Part shown: positions 8,539-17,440 of the stretch, one piece after another | How positions within the stretch are numbered: position 1 is the stretch's first letter | How the letters are laid out: the number at the start of each line of letters is the position of its first letter | Source: CAVRCA01 sp963719345 | Lineage (GTDB): Bacteria > Pseudomonadota > Alphaproteobacteria > Acetobacterales > Acetobacteraceae | Direction: 5' to 3' | Length of the DNA: 64,000 nt | Assembly: GCA_963719345.1 (NCBI GenBank) | Contig: CAVRCA010000005.1 | Location: 310,001 to 374,000, forward strand | The notes under the pieces: generated by a model | Databases searched by the model: none | What the model saw: only the letters and a program-made list of their open reading frames with translations | Told to the model about the DNA's origin: nothing | Program-made: the position numbers and the translations under genes

Positions 8539-9266
8539 TGCCACCGGGCACATTCCATGTCGTCGGCGTCGGGCCGGGCGACCCGGAGTTGCTGACGCTC
8601 AAGGCGGCGCGCGTGATCGCCGCCGCGCCGGTGGTCGCGCACTTCGCCAAACGCGGCAGCATTGGTCTTGCCCGCGCCATTGCCGCCGCGCATGTCGCCG
8701 CCGCGGCGGAAGAACTCCGCTTCGAGTATCCGTTCACCACCGAGATCCCGGTGCGCGACCCGCGCTACGCCGGTCGCATCAACATCTTCTACGAAGCTTG
8801 CGCGGGCGAGATCGCCGGCCGCCTCGACCGCGGGCAGGACGTGGCGCTGCTGTGCGAGGGCGACCCGTTCTTCTACGGCTCCTCGATGTACCTGTTCGAC
8901 CGGCTCGGAGCCGCGTACCGCAGCGAGATCGTGCCGGGTCTCACCGGCATGGCGGGCTGCTGGGCGCGGGCCAAGCTGCCGATCACGCAGGGCGACGACG
9001 TGCTGACGGTGTTGCCGGGTACGCTCGACGAAGCCGGACTCGTGGACCGGCTGACGCATTGCGATGCGGCGGTGATCATGAAGCTCGGTCGCAACATGCC
9101 GAAAGTGCTGGCGGCCCTGGCTCGCACCGGCCTTTTGGAGCGCGCGGTCTATGTCGAGCGCGGCACCATGCAAGACGAGCGCATCTTGCCGGTGGCCGCG
9201 ATGTCCGGGCAGGTCGCACCGTATTTCTCGCTGGTGCTGGTGCCCGGTCGGCGGCGCGCGCGATGA
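8538..9266 (+). CDS. cobI: Precorrin-2 C20-methyltransferase CobI
   Basis: SAM-dependent methyltransferase making precorrin-3A from precorrin-2. 242 residues of the tetrapyrrole methylase fold: VVGVGPGDPELLTLKAARV at the N-terminus and CEGDPFFYGSSMYLF in the middle, both family signatures, with VPGLTGMAGCWA after. ATG 8538 shares one base with the cobH stop; a GTG one codon earlier (8535) is possible but less likely. Its stop overlaps cobJ (ATGA). Confidence 0.93.
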   Translation: MPPGTFHVVGVGPGDPELLTLKAARVIAAAPVVAHFAKRGSIGLARAIAAAHVAAAAEELRFEYPFTTEIPVRDPRYAGRINIFYEACAGEIAGRLDRGQDVALLCEGDPFFYGSSMYLFDRLGAAYRSEIVPGLTGMAGCWARAKLPITQGDDVLTVLPGTLDEAGLVDRLTHCDAAVIMKLGRNMPKVLAALARTGLLERAVYVERGTMQDERILPVAAMSGQVAPYFSLVLVPGRRRAR

Positions 9267-10018
9267 GCGGGCGGCTGGTCGTGGTCGGGCTGGGTCCCGG
9301 TGACTCGGCGCTGCGCACGAAGCAGGCCGACGCCGCGCTCGCGGACGCGACCGATCTCGTCGGGTATTTTTCATACCTCGACCGGGTGCCGCCGTGCGCC
9401 GGGCAAACGCGACACGCCACCGACAACCGCGAGGAGGTTGCCCGCGCCCGCCATGCGCTCGTGCTGGCGCAGGCGGGGCGTCGTGTCGCGGTCGTGTCGT
9501 CGGGCGATCCCGGCGTGTTCGCGATGGCAAGCGCGGTCTTCGAGGCGATCGAGCACGGCCCGCCGGAGTGGCGCGCGATGGATGTGGAGGTCGTGCCCGG
9601 CGTTTCCGCGATGCTTGCCGCCGCGTCGCGCATCGGCGCACCGCTCGGGCACGATTTCTGCGCCATCTCGCTTTCGGACAACCTCAAGCCGTGGGAGGTG
9701 GTTGCGCAGCGGTTGGGCGCGGCAGCGTCGGCCGGGTTCGTGCTCGCGCTGTACAATCCGGCCTCGCGCGCCAGGACCTGGCAACTCGACGAGGCGTTCG
9801 CGCTGCTCCGCGCCATTTTGCCGCCGACCACGCCGGTGATGTTCGCGACCGCGATCAGCCGTCCCGATGAACGCGTCGAGGTCACCACTCTCGCGAAGGC
9901 GGAACCGGCGCGGGCGGACATGCGTACGCTCGTGCTGGTCGGCTCGGCCGCGACCCGAACGATCGAGCGTCCGGACGGCACGCCCTGGGTCTACACCCCG
10001 CGCGGGAGCACGGCATGA
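9263..10018 (+). CDS. cobJ: Precorrin-3B C17-methyltransferase CobJ
   Basis: Methylates C17 and drives ring contraction to precorrin-4. 251 residues of the tetrapyrrole methylase fold. The sequence shows VVVGLGPGDSALRT, TDLVGYFSYLDRV, then VVSSGDPGVFAMASAV and VVPGVSAMLAAASRIGAPLGHDF, which identify CobJ/CbiH. ATG 9263 overlaps the cobI stop. The last 28 bases overlap, tail to tail, the 3' end of cobK on the other strand. Confidence 0.93.
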   Translation: MSGRLVVVGLGPGDSALRTKQADAALADATDLVGYFSYLDRVPPCAGQTRHATDNREEVARARHALVLAQAGRRVAVVSSGDPGVFAMASAVFEAIEHGPPEWRAMDVEVVPGVSAMLAAASRIGAPLGHDFCAISLSDNLKPWEVVAQRLGAAASAGFVLALYNPASRARTWQLDEAFALLRAILPPTTPVMFATAISRPDERVEVTTLAKAEPARADMRTLVLVGSAATRTIERPDGTPWVYTPRGSTA

Positions 10019-10755
10019 AGCCAGGCCAGCGCGGCTGCGACGTCGGGAACGGTCGCTGCCTCGACGGCCGGCGGCCGCGCCACCATCACCACCGGGAGCC
10101 CGAGGCGACGCGCGGCGTGCAGCTTGGCTTCGGTCGCCGTCCCGCCCGAGTTCTTGGTCACGAGCACTTCGACCCGCCGCGCCGTCATCAGCCGCACCTC
10201 GTCGGCTTCGGCAAATGGCCCTCGCGCGGTGATCACCGTGGCGCGCGGCGGCAGCGCCTCCGGTGCGGGCGGCTCGACGCTGCGGATCAGGTAATCGTGT
10301 TGGGGCACCGAGCGGAACGGGGAAAGCTCCTGCTGGCCGATGGTCAGGAACACGCGGCGGGGCGATTGGCCCAGCGCGCCCGCGGCCGCCGGGATATCGG
10401 GCACATCGATCCAGCGATCGCCGGCCTCGGCGCGCCAGGGCGAGCGCTCGATCCGCAGCACCGGCACGGCGGCGATTTCTGCCGCCAAAACCGCATGGCG
10501 CGTCATCTGCGCGGCGAACGGATGCGTGGCGTCGATCAGCGCCGCGATTTGTTCGGCCCCAAGATAGGCGATCAGCCCTGGGACGCCGCCAAAGCCGCCG
10601 ACGCGACAGGCAACCGGCGGCAGCACCGGCGCGCGGGTACGGCCCGCAAGAGACAGTATCGCCCGAAATCTTTTTTTCTCAGAGAGCGCCCGCGCCAGGG
10701 CGGAGGCTTCCGTGGTGCCGCCCAGTATAAGCACGCTCGGCGCTCCGCCGTACAC
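9991..10755 (-). CDS. cobK: Precorrin-6A reductase CobK, inverted within the cob run
   Basis: NADPH-dependent reduction of precorrin-6A to dihydro-precorrin-6. 254 residues with VLILGGTTEASALARAL at the N-terminus, LIDATHPFAAQMTRHAV and VLVTKNSGGTATEAKLHAA, all CobK/CbiJ signatures. GTG at 10755 is chosen because GGAG lies about six bases upstream and the protein then begins VYGGAPSVLILGG. Longer frames run into cobL. It starts only 11 bases from the cobL start on the opposite strand, and its ribosome site lies inside cobL. Its tail overlaps cobJ by 28 bases. It therefore cannot be on the cob plus-strand transcript and needs its own promoter, probably inside cobL. Confidence 0.92.
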   Translation of the reverse strand: MYGGAPSVLILGGTTEASALARALSEKKRFRAILSLAGRTRAPVLPPVACRVGGFGGVPGLIAYLGAEQIAALIDATHPFAAQMTRHAVLAAEIAAVPVLRIERSPWRAEAGDRWIDVPDIPAAAGALGQSPRRVFLTIGQQELSPFRSVPQHDYLIRSVEPPAPEALPPRATVITARGPFAEADEVRLMTARRVEVLVTKNSGGTATEAKLHAARRLGLPVVMVARPPAVEAATVPDVAAALAWLHAVLPRGV

Positions 10756-10766
10756 GGTTCCCTCCG

Positions 10767-11981
10767 ATGAGCATGTCACGTTGGCTGGCCATTCTGGGAA
10801 TCGGCGAGGATGGTGTCGAGGGCCTGTCCGCCGCCGCAAGAACCCTGCTGTCGTCGGCATCGCTGGTGGTCGGCGGGGCGCGCCATCTCGCACTCGCCGA
10901 GCCGCTGGTCCGTGGCGAAACCCTCGCATGGCCGCATCCGCTCAGTGACGCCTTTCCGGCGATCCTGCGCGCCCGGGGGTGCCCGGTCGCGGTGCTCGCC
11001 TCCGGCGACCCGTATTGTTACGGCGTCGGCGCGACGCTCGCCCGGCTGGTGCCGCCGGAGGAGACGATCTGCCTGCCCGCCCCCTCCGCCTTGTCGCTCG
11101 CCTGCGCGCGGCTTGGCTGGGCGCAACAGGAAACCGCCACGCTGTCGTTCTGCGGTCGCCCGCTGGCAACCCTGGCGCCGCATCTGCAGCCCGGCGCGCG
11201 TATTCTCGTGCTTTCGGCGGGCGCGACGACCCCGGGCGCGATTGCGTCGCTGCTGCGCAAGCGCGGGTTCGGCCCGTCGCCGCTGCATGTCCTGGAGGCG
11301 CTTGGCGGTCCGCGCGAGCGCATCCGGCGGACAACCGCAGGAGCGGGCGCGCCCGATTCCATCGACCCGCTCAACTTGGTGGCGATCGAGGTCGCTGCGG
11401 CGCCGGGTGCGCGGGTTCTGCCGCTGGTCGCCGGCTTGGATGACGCATTGTTCGAGCACGACGGCCAGATCACGAAGCGGGAGATTCGCGCCGTCACCCT
11501 CGCCGCGCTCGCGCCGACGCAGGGAGCGCTGCTGTGGGATATTGGCTGCGGGTCGGGCTCGGTCGGCATCGAGTGGATGCTGAGCCATCCCGCCAACCGG
11601 GCGATCGGCATCGAGCCATGCGCCGATCGCGCTGCGCGGGCCGCGCGGAACGCCGTGTCGCTCGGGGTTCCCGGGTTGCGCGTCGTCGGAGGTCGCGCGC
11701 CCGCTGCGCTCCAGAACCTCGATGCGCCGGATGCGGTGTTCATCGGCGGCGGCGCGCACGAGGCGGACGTAATTCCGGCGGCATGGGCCGCGCTGGGCAG
11801 GGGCGGGCGCCTCGTCGCCAACGCGGTGACGATCGAGACCGAGGCGGTCCTGATCGACGGCTGCCAGACTCTGGGCGGCACGCTGACCCGGTTGTCGGTC
11901 GAGCGGCTGGACCGGATCGGGCGAATGCACGGCTATCGGCCGGCGATGACGGTGACGCAGTGGCGGGCAGAAAAGCCGTGA
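10767..11981 (+). CDS. cobL: Precorrin-6Y C5,15-methyltransferase (decarboxylating) CobL
   Basis: Fused enzyme that methylates C5 and C15 and removes the acetate carboxyl at C12. 404 residues. The N-terminal CbiE-like domain (about 1-200) has LAILGIGEDGVEGLSAAAR, VVGGARHL and VLASGDPYCYGVGATL. The C-terminal CbiT-like domain (about 220-404) has the SAM motif LLWDIGCGSGSVGIEW, then IGIEP and VFIGGGAHE. ATG 10767 is 11 bases from the divergent cobK start, so there is little room for a separate promoter between them. The stop overlaps cobE. Confidence 0.94.
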   Translation: MSMSRWLAILGIGEDGVEGLSAAARTLLSSASLVVGGARHLALAEPLVRGETLAWPHPLSDAFPAILRARGCPVAVLASGDPYCYGVGATLARLVPPEETICLPAPSALSLACARLGWAQQETATLSFCGRPLATLAPHLQPGARILVLSAGATTPGAIASLLRKRGFGPSPLHVLEALGGPRERIRRTTAGAGAPDSIDPLNLVAIEVAAAPGARVLPLVAGLDDALFEHDGQITKREIRAVTLAALAPTQGALLWDIGCGSGSVGIEWMLSHPANRAIGIEPCADRAARAARNAVSLGVPGLRVVGGRAPAALQNLDAPDAVFIGGGAHEADVIPAAWAALGRGGRLVANAVTIETEAVLIDGCQTLGGTLTRLSVERLDRIGRMHGYRPAMTVTQWRAEKP

Positions 11982-12346
11982 TCGTGGCCGGCATCGGCTG
12001 CCGCCGCCGCTGCTCCGGCGACGCGGTCGTCGCGCTGGTGCACGCCGCCGCGGCCCGTGCCGGGCGGACGCCGACGGTGCTCGCCGCGCCGGCGTTCAAG
12101 CGGGATGAGTCCGGCCTGTCCGATGCGGCGTCGGTACTGGGGCTCGATCTCCTGTTCATCACGGACGCCGCACTCGCCGCTGCACAATCGGGCTGCGTGA
12201 CGCGCTCGGCGCGCGCCGAGGTGGAGACCGGGTTCGCATCGGTCGCCGAAGCCTGCGCCCTTGCGGCGGCAGGTGCAGGCGCGAAACTGCTCGTGGCGCG
12301 CATCGCCGTTGCCGGCGCGACCTGCGCGGTGGCGGAGGCGATTTGA
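11978..12346 (+). CDS. cobE: CobE / CbiG C-terminal-domain protein
   Basis: Small protein of the CobE/CbiG C-terminal-like family, found in aerobic cobalamin operons; its biochemical role is unclear. 122 residues starting VIVAGIGCRRRCSGDAVVALVHAAA, with LAAPAFKRDESGL and SVAEACALAAAG, matching the family pattern (GIGcrrg, tia-KadE-gl, vaEaaAL-aag). The GTG at 11978 overlaps the cobL stop by four bases. The next gene, cobM, starts at a TTG inside its stop codon. Confidence 0.85.
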   Translation: MIVAGIGCRRRCSGDAVVALVHAAAARAGRTPTVLAAPAFKRDESGLSDAASVLGLDLLFITDAALAAAQSGCVTRSARAEVETGFASVAEACALAAAGAGAKLLVARIAVAGATCAVAEAI

Positions 12347-13107
12347 CCGTCCACTTCATCGGCGCAGGACCGGGGGCGGCCGATCTGCTGACCTTGCGCG
12401 GGCGCGACCTGCTGGCGAGTTGCCCGGTCTGCCTCTACGCCGGTTCGATCGTGCCGCGCGCGATGCTGGCGCACTGCCCGCCGGAAGCGCGCCTGGTCGA
12501 CACCGCGCCGATGACGCTCGACCAGATCGAGGCAGCGTACATCGATGCTTATGCTGCGGGCCTCGATGTCGCGCGACTCCATTCGGGCGATCTTTCCCTC
12601 TACAGCGCGCTCGCCGAGCAGCTTCGCCGGCTGCGGCGGCATGGCATTCCGTTCACCCTCACTCCCGGGGTGCCCGCCTTTGCCGCCGCCGCAGCAGCAC
12701 TCGGGCGGGAGCTCACGGTGCCGGAGGTTGCGCAGAGCGTCGTGCTGACCCGTGTCTCCGGCCGCGCCTCGCGCATGCCGGAGCGCGAGACCTTGGCGGC
12801 CTTCGGCGCGACCGGGGCGACGCTCGCGATCCATCTCGCGATCCATGCGCTCGACCGCGTGGTGGCCGAGCTGCTGCCGGTGTGCGGCGCGGACTGTCCC
12901 GCCGCCATCGTGGTGCGCGCGAGCTGGCCGGAGGAGCGGATTGTCTCCGGGCGGCTCGATGAACTCGCGACGCTCGCCGCCGCCGAGCCGATCGAACGCA
13001 CCGCGCTCATTCTCGTCGGCCGCGCGCTCGCCGAAGAAAGTTTCCGCGACAGCGCGCTCTACGACCCCGCCTACCGCCGGCGGTTCCGCGACGGGGAAGT
13101 GCCGTGA
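12343..13107 (+). CDS. cobM: Precorrin-4 C11-methyltransferase CobM
   Basis: SAM-dependent methyltransferase forming precorrin-5. 254 residues of the tetrapyrrole methylase fold: VHFIGAGPGAADLLTLRG, CLYAGSIVPRAML, and LHSGDLSLYSALAEQ are CobM/CbiF signatures. The start is a TTG at 12343 (TTGA overlap with the cobE stop), with GGAGG six bases before it; no ATG or GTG fits. The last 37 bases overlap the 3' end of cbiD on the other strand. Confidence 0.93.
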   Translation: MTVHFIGAGPGAADLLTLRGRDLLASCPVCLYAGSIVPRAMLAHCPPEARLVDTAPMTLDQIEAAYIDAYAAGLDVARLHSGDLSLYSALAEQLRRLRRHGIPFTLTPGVPAFAAAAAALGRELTVPEVAQSVVLTRVSGRASRMPERETLAAFGATGATLAIHLAIHALDRVVAELLPVCGADCPAAIVVRASWPEERIVSGRLDELATLAAAEPIERTALILVGRALAEESFRDSALYDPAYRRRFRDGEVP

Positions 13108-14195
13108 ACCGGGGAAAAATCCGCCCGTCCGGCGAGCCTGCCCGTCGCGTCGAACAGCACGATCTCGAGTGCCGTGCCGCTGCCCGCGAGCACGTCGGCC
13201 GCGGTGCGCCACGCCGCTTGCGCGACCACGTCGCCCAGGACGATGCCTGCTTCGGTCGCCCGGGAAAACGCCTCCGCCGCCGTGTTGCCCGCCGCGATCT
13301 CCGCCGCCAGCCCATCGGAGGCGCCGGCGCTCCGGGCAAATTCGGCGAGCATCGGAAGATCAACCGCGCCGCGCTTGGAATGCAGGTCGAGCCGGCCTTG
13401 CGCGAGCTTCGCCATCTTGGCGACGCCGCCGGCGACGGTAACGCGTGGCAGTGGATGGTCGCGCAGATACTTCAGCATCCCGCCGGCGAAATCACCCATT
13501 TCGATCAGCGCCGTCTCGGGCAGCCCGTGCAGCGCCTGCACCGCCAGCTCGGAGGTGCGTCCGGTGGCGCCGGCCACATGGTCGAGCCCGCTCGCCCGTG
13601 CGACGTCGATGCCCCGATGGATGCTGTCGATCCAGGCGGCACAGGAGAACGGGATCACCACACCCGTCGTGCCGAGGATGGACAGGCCACCGACGATGCC
13701 GAGGCGCGGGTTCAACGTTTTCTGCGCGATCGCCTCGCCGTCGGGGATGGAGATTTCCACGTCGACATCCGCCGCCACGCCGCGCGCCGTGGCGAGCTCG
13801 GCAATCGCGCCGGCGATCATCTGGCGCGGCACCGGGTTGATCGCCGGCTCGCCGGGCGGCAGCGGCAGGCCCGGCCGTGTCACCGTGCCGACGCCCGGTC
13901 CGGCGCGGAAGCACACGCCGCTGCCGGCGGTCCCGCGTCGCACGGTCACGCGGACCAGCGCTCCGTGCGTCACGTCGGGGTCGTCGCCGGCATCCTTGAC
14001 GACGGCCGCCCTGGCGCGGTCCGGCGCCAGCGCGGTTTCGGCCAGGGCAAACGCGGCACGACCGCCGCGCGGCAGCGTGATCTCGACCGGATCGGGGAAG
14101 CGGCCATCGAGCAGGCCCGCGAAGGCGGCCTTGGCCGCCGCGGTCGCACAGGCGCCGGTGGTCCAGCCTCGGCGAAGCGGAGGCGCTCGCATCAC
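13071..14195 (-). CDS. cbiD: Cobalt-precorrin-5B C1-methyltransferase CbiD (in place of CobF)
   Basis: 374-residue CbiD with the N-terminal family signature RRGWTTGACATAAAKAA (about 9-25), then PRGGRAAF, VVKDAGDDPDVTHGA and LGIVGGLSILGTTGVV. CbiD methylates C1 in the anaerobic pathway. Here it sits among oxygen-dependent cob genes and no CobF is seen, so it probably performs the C1 methylation of precorrin-5, as proposed for other Alphaproteobacteria lacking cobF. It is inverted relative to its neighbours: it overlaps cobM tail to tail by 37 bases, and its start is 38 bases from the divergent cobB start. Either of two adjacent ATG codons (14195, 14192) could be used. Confidence 0.92.
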   Translation of the reverse strand: MMRAPPLRRGWTTGACATAAAKAAFAGLLDGRFPDPVEITLPRGGRAAFALAETALAPDRARAAVVKDAGDDPDVTHGALVRVTVRRGTAGSGVCFRAGPGVGTVTRPGLPLPPGEPAINPVPRQMIAGAIAELATARGVAADVDVEISIPDGEAIAQKTLNPRLGIVGGLSILGTTGVVIPFSCAAWIDSIHRGIDVARASGLDHVAGATGRTSELAVQALHGLPETALIEMGDFAGGMLKYLRDHPLPRVTVAGGVAKMAKLAQGRLDLHSKRGAVDLPMLAEFARSAGASDGLAAEIAAGNTAAEAFSRATEAGIVLGDVVAQAAWRTAADVLAGSGTALEIVLFDATGRLAGRADFSPVHGTSPSRNRRR

Positions 14196-14233
14196 GTTCC
14201 CGGCTATAGCCGGCCCGCCGGGCGGACGCCACG

Positions 14234-15550
14234 ATGACCGACGGCCTCATCATCGCCGCGCCGCGCTCCGGTGCGGGCAAGACCACCGCGACGCTCGCCA
14301 TTGTCGCCGCGCTGCGTCGGCGCGGATTGAGCGTGCGGGTCGCAAAATCCGGCCCCGACTACATCGATCCGGCGTTCCATGCGGCGGCCTCGGGCGCCCC
14401 GAGCCGCAACCTCGACAGTTGGGCGATGCCCCCCGCGCTGCTCGACACCGTCGCGGCGGAGGCGGCCGGGGGAGCAGCCCTGCTCGTCATCGAATCCGCC
14501 ATGGGCCTGTTCGACGGCGGTGCCGGTCCGGCGGGGCGCACCGGCACCGCGGCCGACCTTGCGGCCCGGTTCGGCTTGCCCGTGCTGCTGGTGCTCGACG
14601 TGTCGGGCCAGTCGCAATCGGCGGCCGCCGTGGCGCGGGGTTTTGCCCTGCACGATCCGTCCGTCCGCATCGGTGGCGTGGTGCTGAACCGGGTCGCCAG
14701 CGACCGCCACCGCGATGGCATCGCCGCCGCCTTGCTCGCCGCCAAAGTTCCGTTGCTCGGGCACATCCCGCGCGACCCGGCCCTCGCGCTGCCGGAACGG
14801 CACCTTGGGCTGGTTCAGGCCGAGGAACTGCCGGCGCTGCACGTCCAACTCGATCGTCTGGCAGAGATGGCCGAACAGTGTCTCGACCTCGATGCCATCG
14901 TTGCGGCGGCCCGCGCGCTGGTCCCGCGTCGGGGCCGCTGGATGGCGGCGCTGCCGCCCCCCGGCCAGCGCGTCGCCCTCGCGCGCGACGCCGCGTTCAG
15001 CTTTGTCTATCCGCATCTGCTGGACGGCTGGCGGGCGGCAGGCGCCGAGATCGTGCCGTTCTCACCGCTCGCCGACGCGGCTCCGGACGATCATTGCGAT
15101 GCGTGTTGGCTGCCGGGAGGCTATCCCGAGCTGCACGCAGCCGCGCTCGCGGCCGCCACAAGGTTTCACGCCGGGCTGCGACGCTTCGCCGAGACCCGGC
15201 CGGTGCATGGCGAGTGCGGCGGCTACATGGTGCTCGGTACCGGCCTTGAGGACGCCCGCGGGGAGCGCCATGCGATGACCGGCCTGCTCGGCCACGCCAC
15301 CAGTTTTCTCCGGCGGCGGCTGCATCTCGGCTACCGGGAGGCGACGCTGCTCGCCGATACGTCGATCGGCGCGGCCGGAGCGGTGCTGCGTGGCCACGAG
15401 TTTCACTATGCCAGCCTGACCGAGCCCGGTCCCGACGCCCCCTTGGCGACTTTGGCCGACGCGGCGGGCCGGGCGCTTGGCCATGCCGGGGGCCGGCGCG
15501 GACGGGTCAGCGGCGGTTTTTTCCACGTCATCGCGGAGGCGGGGCCATGA
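14234..15550 (+). CDS. cobB: Hydrogenobyrinic acid a,c-diamide synthase CobB
   Basis: Glutamine-dependent amidation of the a and c side chains, just before cobalt insertion by CobN. 438 residues. The N-terminal ATP-binding domain has GLIIAAPRSGAGKTT and VAKSGPDYIDPAFH. The C-terminal class I glutamine amidotransferase domain has CWLPGGYPELH and the nucleophile segment HGECGGYMVLG, ending in GHEFHYAS. ATG 14234 starts 38 bases from divergent cbiD, so a promoter for cobBTS could lie in or near cbiD. The stop overlaps cobT by four bases. Confidence 0.94.
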   Translation: MTDGLIIAAPRSGAGKTTATLAIVAALRRRGLSVRVAKSGPDYIDPAFHAAASGAPSRNLDSWAMPPALLDTVAAEAAGGAALLVIESAMGLFDGGAGPAGRTGTAADLAARFGLPVLLVLDVSGQSQSAAAVARGFALHDPSVRIGGVVLNRVASDRHRDGIAAALLAAKVPLLGHIPRDPALALPERHLGLVQAEELPALHVQLDRLAEMAEQCLDLDAIVAAARALVPRRGRWMAALPPPGQRVALARDAAFSFVYPHLLDGWRAAGAEIVPFSPLADAAPDDHCDACWLPGGYPELHAAALAAATRFHAGLRRFAETRPVHGECGGYMVLGTGLEDARGERHAMTGLLGHATSFLRRRLHLGYREATLLADTSIGAAGAVLRGHEFHYASLTEPGPDAPLATLADAAGRALGHAGGRRGRVSGGFFHVIAEAGP

Positions 15551-16563
15551 GCGACTTTGCGAGCCTGGCGGAGTTGCGCGCCGCCTGTCGTGAGCTGCCG
15601 GCAGCCGACGAGGCCGCCGCCGCCGCCGTGCTCGCGCGTCAGGCGCGGTTGACCAAGCCGCCGGGCAGCCTCGGCCGGCTGGAGGCGCTGGTCGCCTGGC
15701 TGGCGCGCTGGCAGGCGAGGGCCATGCCGGCGCTGAACCGTGTGGATGTCCTGGTGTTCGCCGGCAATCACGGCGTCGCGGCGCGCGGCGTATCCGCCTA
15801 CCCGCAGGCGGTGACGGCGCAGATGGTCGCCAACTTCACGGCCGGCGGGGCGGCGATCAACCAGCTTTGCGCTATCGCCGATGCGACGCTGCAGGTGATC
15901 CCGCTCGATCTCGCGACGCCAACCGCCGACTTCACCGAGCGCGAGGCCATGTCGGAGGAAGAACTTCTCGCCGCAGTGTCGGCCGGGCACGCGGCGGTGC
16001 CGCCGGCGTGCGACCTGCTCTGTCTGGGCGAGATGGGCATCGGCAATACCACCGCCGCCGCGGCGCTCGCGGCCGGGCTGTTCGGCGGCGACGCGGCGCG
16101 TTGGGCGGGGCGTGGTTCCGGGGTCGACGATGCCGGGCTTGCCCGCAAGCGCGCGGTGATCGAGACGGCGCTGTCCCGACATGCTGCCCTGCTCGACGAC
16201 CCGTTCCGGGTCCTGGCCGCACTGGGCGGCCGGGAGCTGGCGGCGATTCTCGGGGCGACGTTGGCCGCGCGCCAGCGCCGCATCCCCGTGCTGCTCGACG
16301 GCTTCGTTTGCACCGCCGCCGCCGCGCCACTCGCCCGCGCGGCGGCCGGGGGGCTCGATCACTGCGAGCTGGCCCACCTCTCGGCCGAGGCTGGACACCG
16401 CGCACTGGCGGCGGCGCTCGGGAAAGTACCGTTGCTCGACCTGGGCATGCGGCTCGGCGAGGCGTCGGGGGCGGCGCTGGCCGTGCTCCTCCTCCGGGCA
16501 GCGCTTGCCTGTCACGCCGGTATGGCGACTTTTGCGGAAGCGGGAGTGACCGACCGGACGTGA
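15547..16563 (+). CDS. cobT: Nicotinate-nucleotide--dimethylbenzimidazole phosphoribosyltransferase CobT (CobU type)
   Basis: Makes alpha-ribazole phosphate, the lower-ligand precursor. 338 residues. The motif TKPPGSLGRLEALVAWLARWQ, then VLVFAGNHGVAARGVSAYP, LGEMGIGNTTAAAALAAGL and LDGFVCTAAAAPLA are all CobT signatures, with the C-terminal glutamate-containing segment FAEAGVTD at the end. It should not be confused with the chelatase subunit also called CobT. ATG overlaps the cobB stop (ATGA), and the cobS GTG overlaps its own stop. Confidence 0.94.
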   Translation: MSDFASLAELRAACRELPAADEAAAAAVLARQARLTKPPGSLGRLEALVAWLARWQARAMPALNRVDVLVFAGNHGVAARGVSAYPQAVTAQMVANFTAGGAAINQLCAIADATLQVIPLDLATPTADFTEREAMSEEELLAAVSAGHAAVPPACDLLCLGEMGIGNTTAAAALAAGLFGGDAARWAGRGSGVDDAGLARKRAVIETALSRHAALLDDPFRVLAALGGRELAAILGATLAARQRRIPVLLDGFVCTAAAAPLARAAAGGLDHCELAHLSAEAGHRALAAALGKVPLLDLGMRLGEASGAALAVLLLRAALACHAGMATFAEAGVTDRT

Positions 16564-17342
16564 GACGCCTTGGCGCCGACCTGGTCGCGGCCGGCCAGTT
16601 GCTGACCCGGCTGCCGCTTGCGCGCTGGTCGGCCCGCCATCCACCCGACGCCCGACGCACCGTCTGGGCGTATCCGATCATCGGCGGCCTGGTGGGAGCG
16701 GCCGGCGGCGGCGCCTACTGGTCGGCCCGGGCTGTGGGATTGCCGCCCGTGCTTGCCGGACTGTGGACGGTCGCGGCGCTGGTGATGCTGACCGGCGGAT
16801 TGCACGAGGACGGGCTGGCCGACACCGCCGACGGCTTCGGCGGCGGGCGCACGTCCGAGCGCAAGCTCGCGATCATGCGGGACAGCGCGGTGGGCGCATT
16901 CGGCGTTCTGGCGCTGGTGCTGTCGCTGGCGTTGCGGGTTGCGCCAATCGTGATTATCGCCGAGCCAGGCCGCGTGTTCTCCGCCCTGGTGGTTGCCGGT
17001 GCGCTCGGACGCTCGGCGATGACGGTGCCGCTCCTGCTCACCGGGCCGGCTCGCGCAGACGGGCTGGCCGTCGGGCTGGCAGCCCCGAAGGCGGCGCCGC
17101 TCGCAATCGGCTGGGCGGTCGCGGCGGGGCTCGCGATGACCCTCGAACCGGTGCGCGCCGGTGCGTTGGCGACCGGACTTGCCGCCCTTGCCGGACTCCT
17201 GTGCGGGCGCGTGGCGGCGCGCCAGGTCGGCGGCTACACCGGCGACGTGCTCGGGGCGACGGAGATCGTTGCCGAGTGCATGGTGCTGACGGCCTTGTGC
17301 GCGGCCACGTCGCTCCCTGACATTTCAACGCTGCCGTATTAA
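16560..17342 (+). CDS. cobS: Adenosylcobinamide-GDP ribazoletransferase CobS (CobV)
   Basis: Membrane enzyme that joins adenosylcobinamide-GDP to alpha-ribazole, finishing the nucleotide loop. 260 residues and strongly hydrophobic, with about six membrane segments. The cytoplasmic signature LTGGLHEDGLADTADGFGGG followed by RKLAIMRDSAVGAFG is diagnostic. GTG 16560 overlaps the cobT stop; the protein starts RRLGADLVAAGQLLTRLP, as expected. It is the last gene of the cobalamin run; about 100 bases without a gene follow. Confidence 0.93.
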   Translation: MRRLGADLVAAGQLLTRLPLARWSARHPPDARRTVWAYPIIGGLVGAAGGGAYWSARAVGLPPVLAGLWTVAALVMLTGGLHEDGLADTADGFGGGRTSERKLAIMRDSAVGAFGVLALVLSLALRVAPIVIIAEPGRVFSALVVAGALGRSAMTVPLLLTGPARADGLAVGLAAPKAAPLAIGWAVAAGLAMTLEPVRAGALATGLAALAGLLCGRVAARQVGGYTGDVLGATEIVAECMVLTALCAATSLPDISTLPY

Positions 17343-17440
17343 GGTGGAGGCAGGGTCGGTCGCGCTGCGACTGGAGGCCGGGTTCGGCCACCCGCACCCC
17401 GGCGCCGTGCCGCCCCAACATTGTTTCGGGAGGGTAAGAA

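Noticed and set aside
12343..12346. Frameshift suspected between cobE and cobM
   Set aside because: The TTGA overlap with a TTG start and GGAGG upstream explains the junction without any indel.
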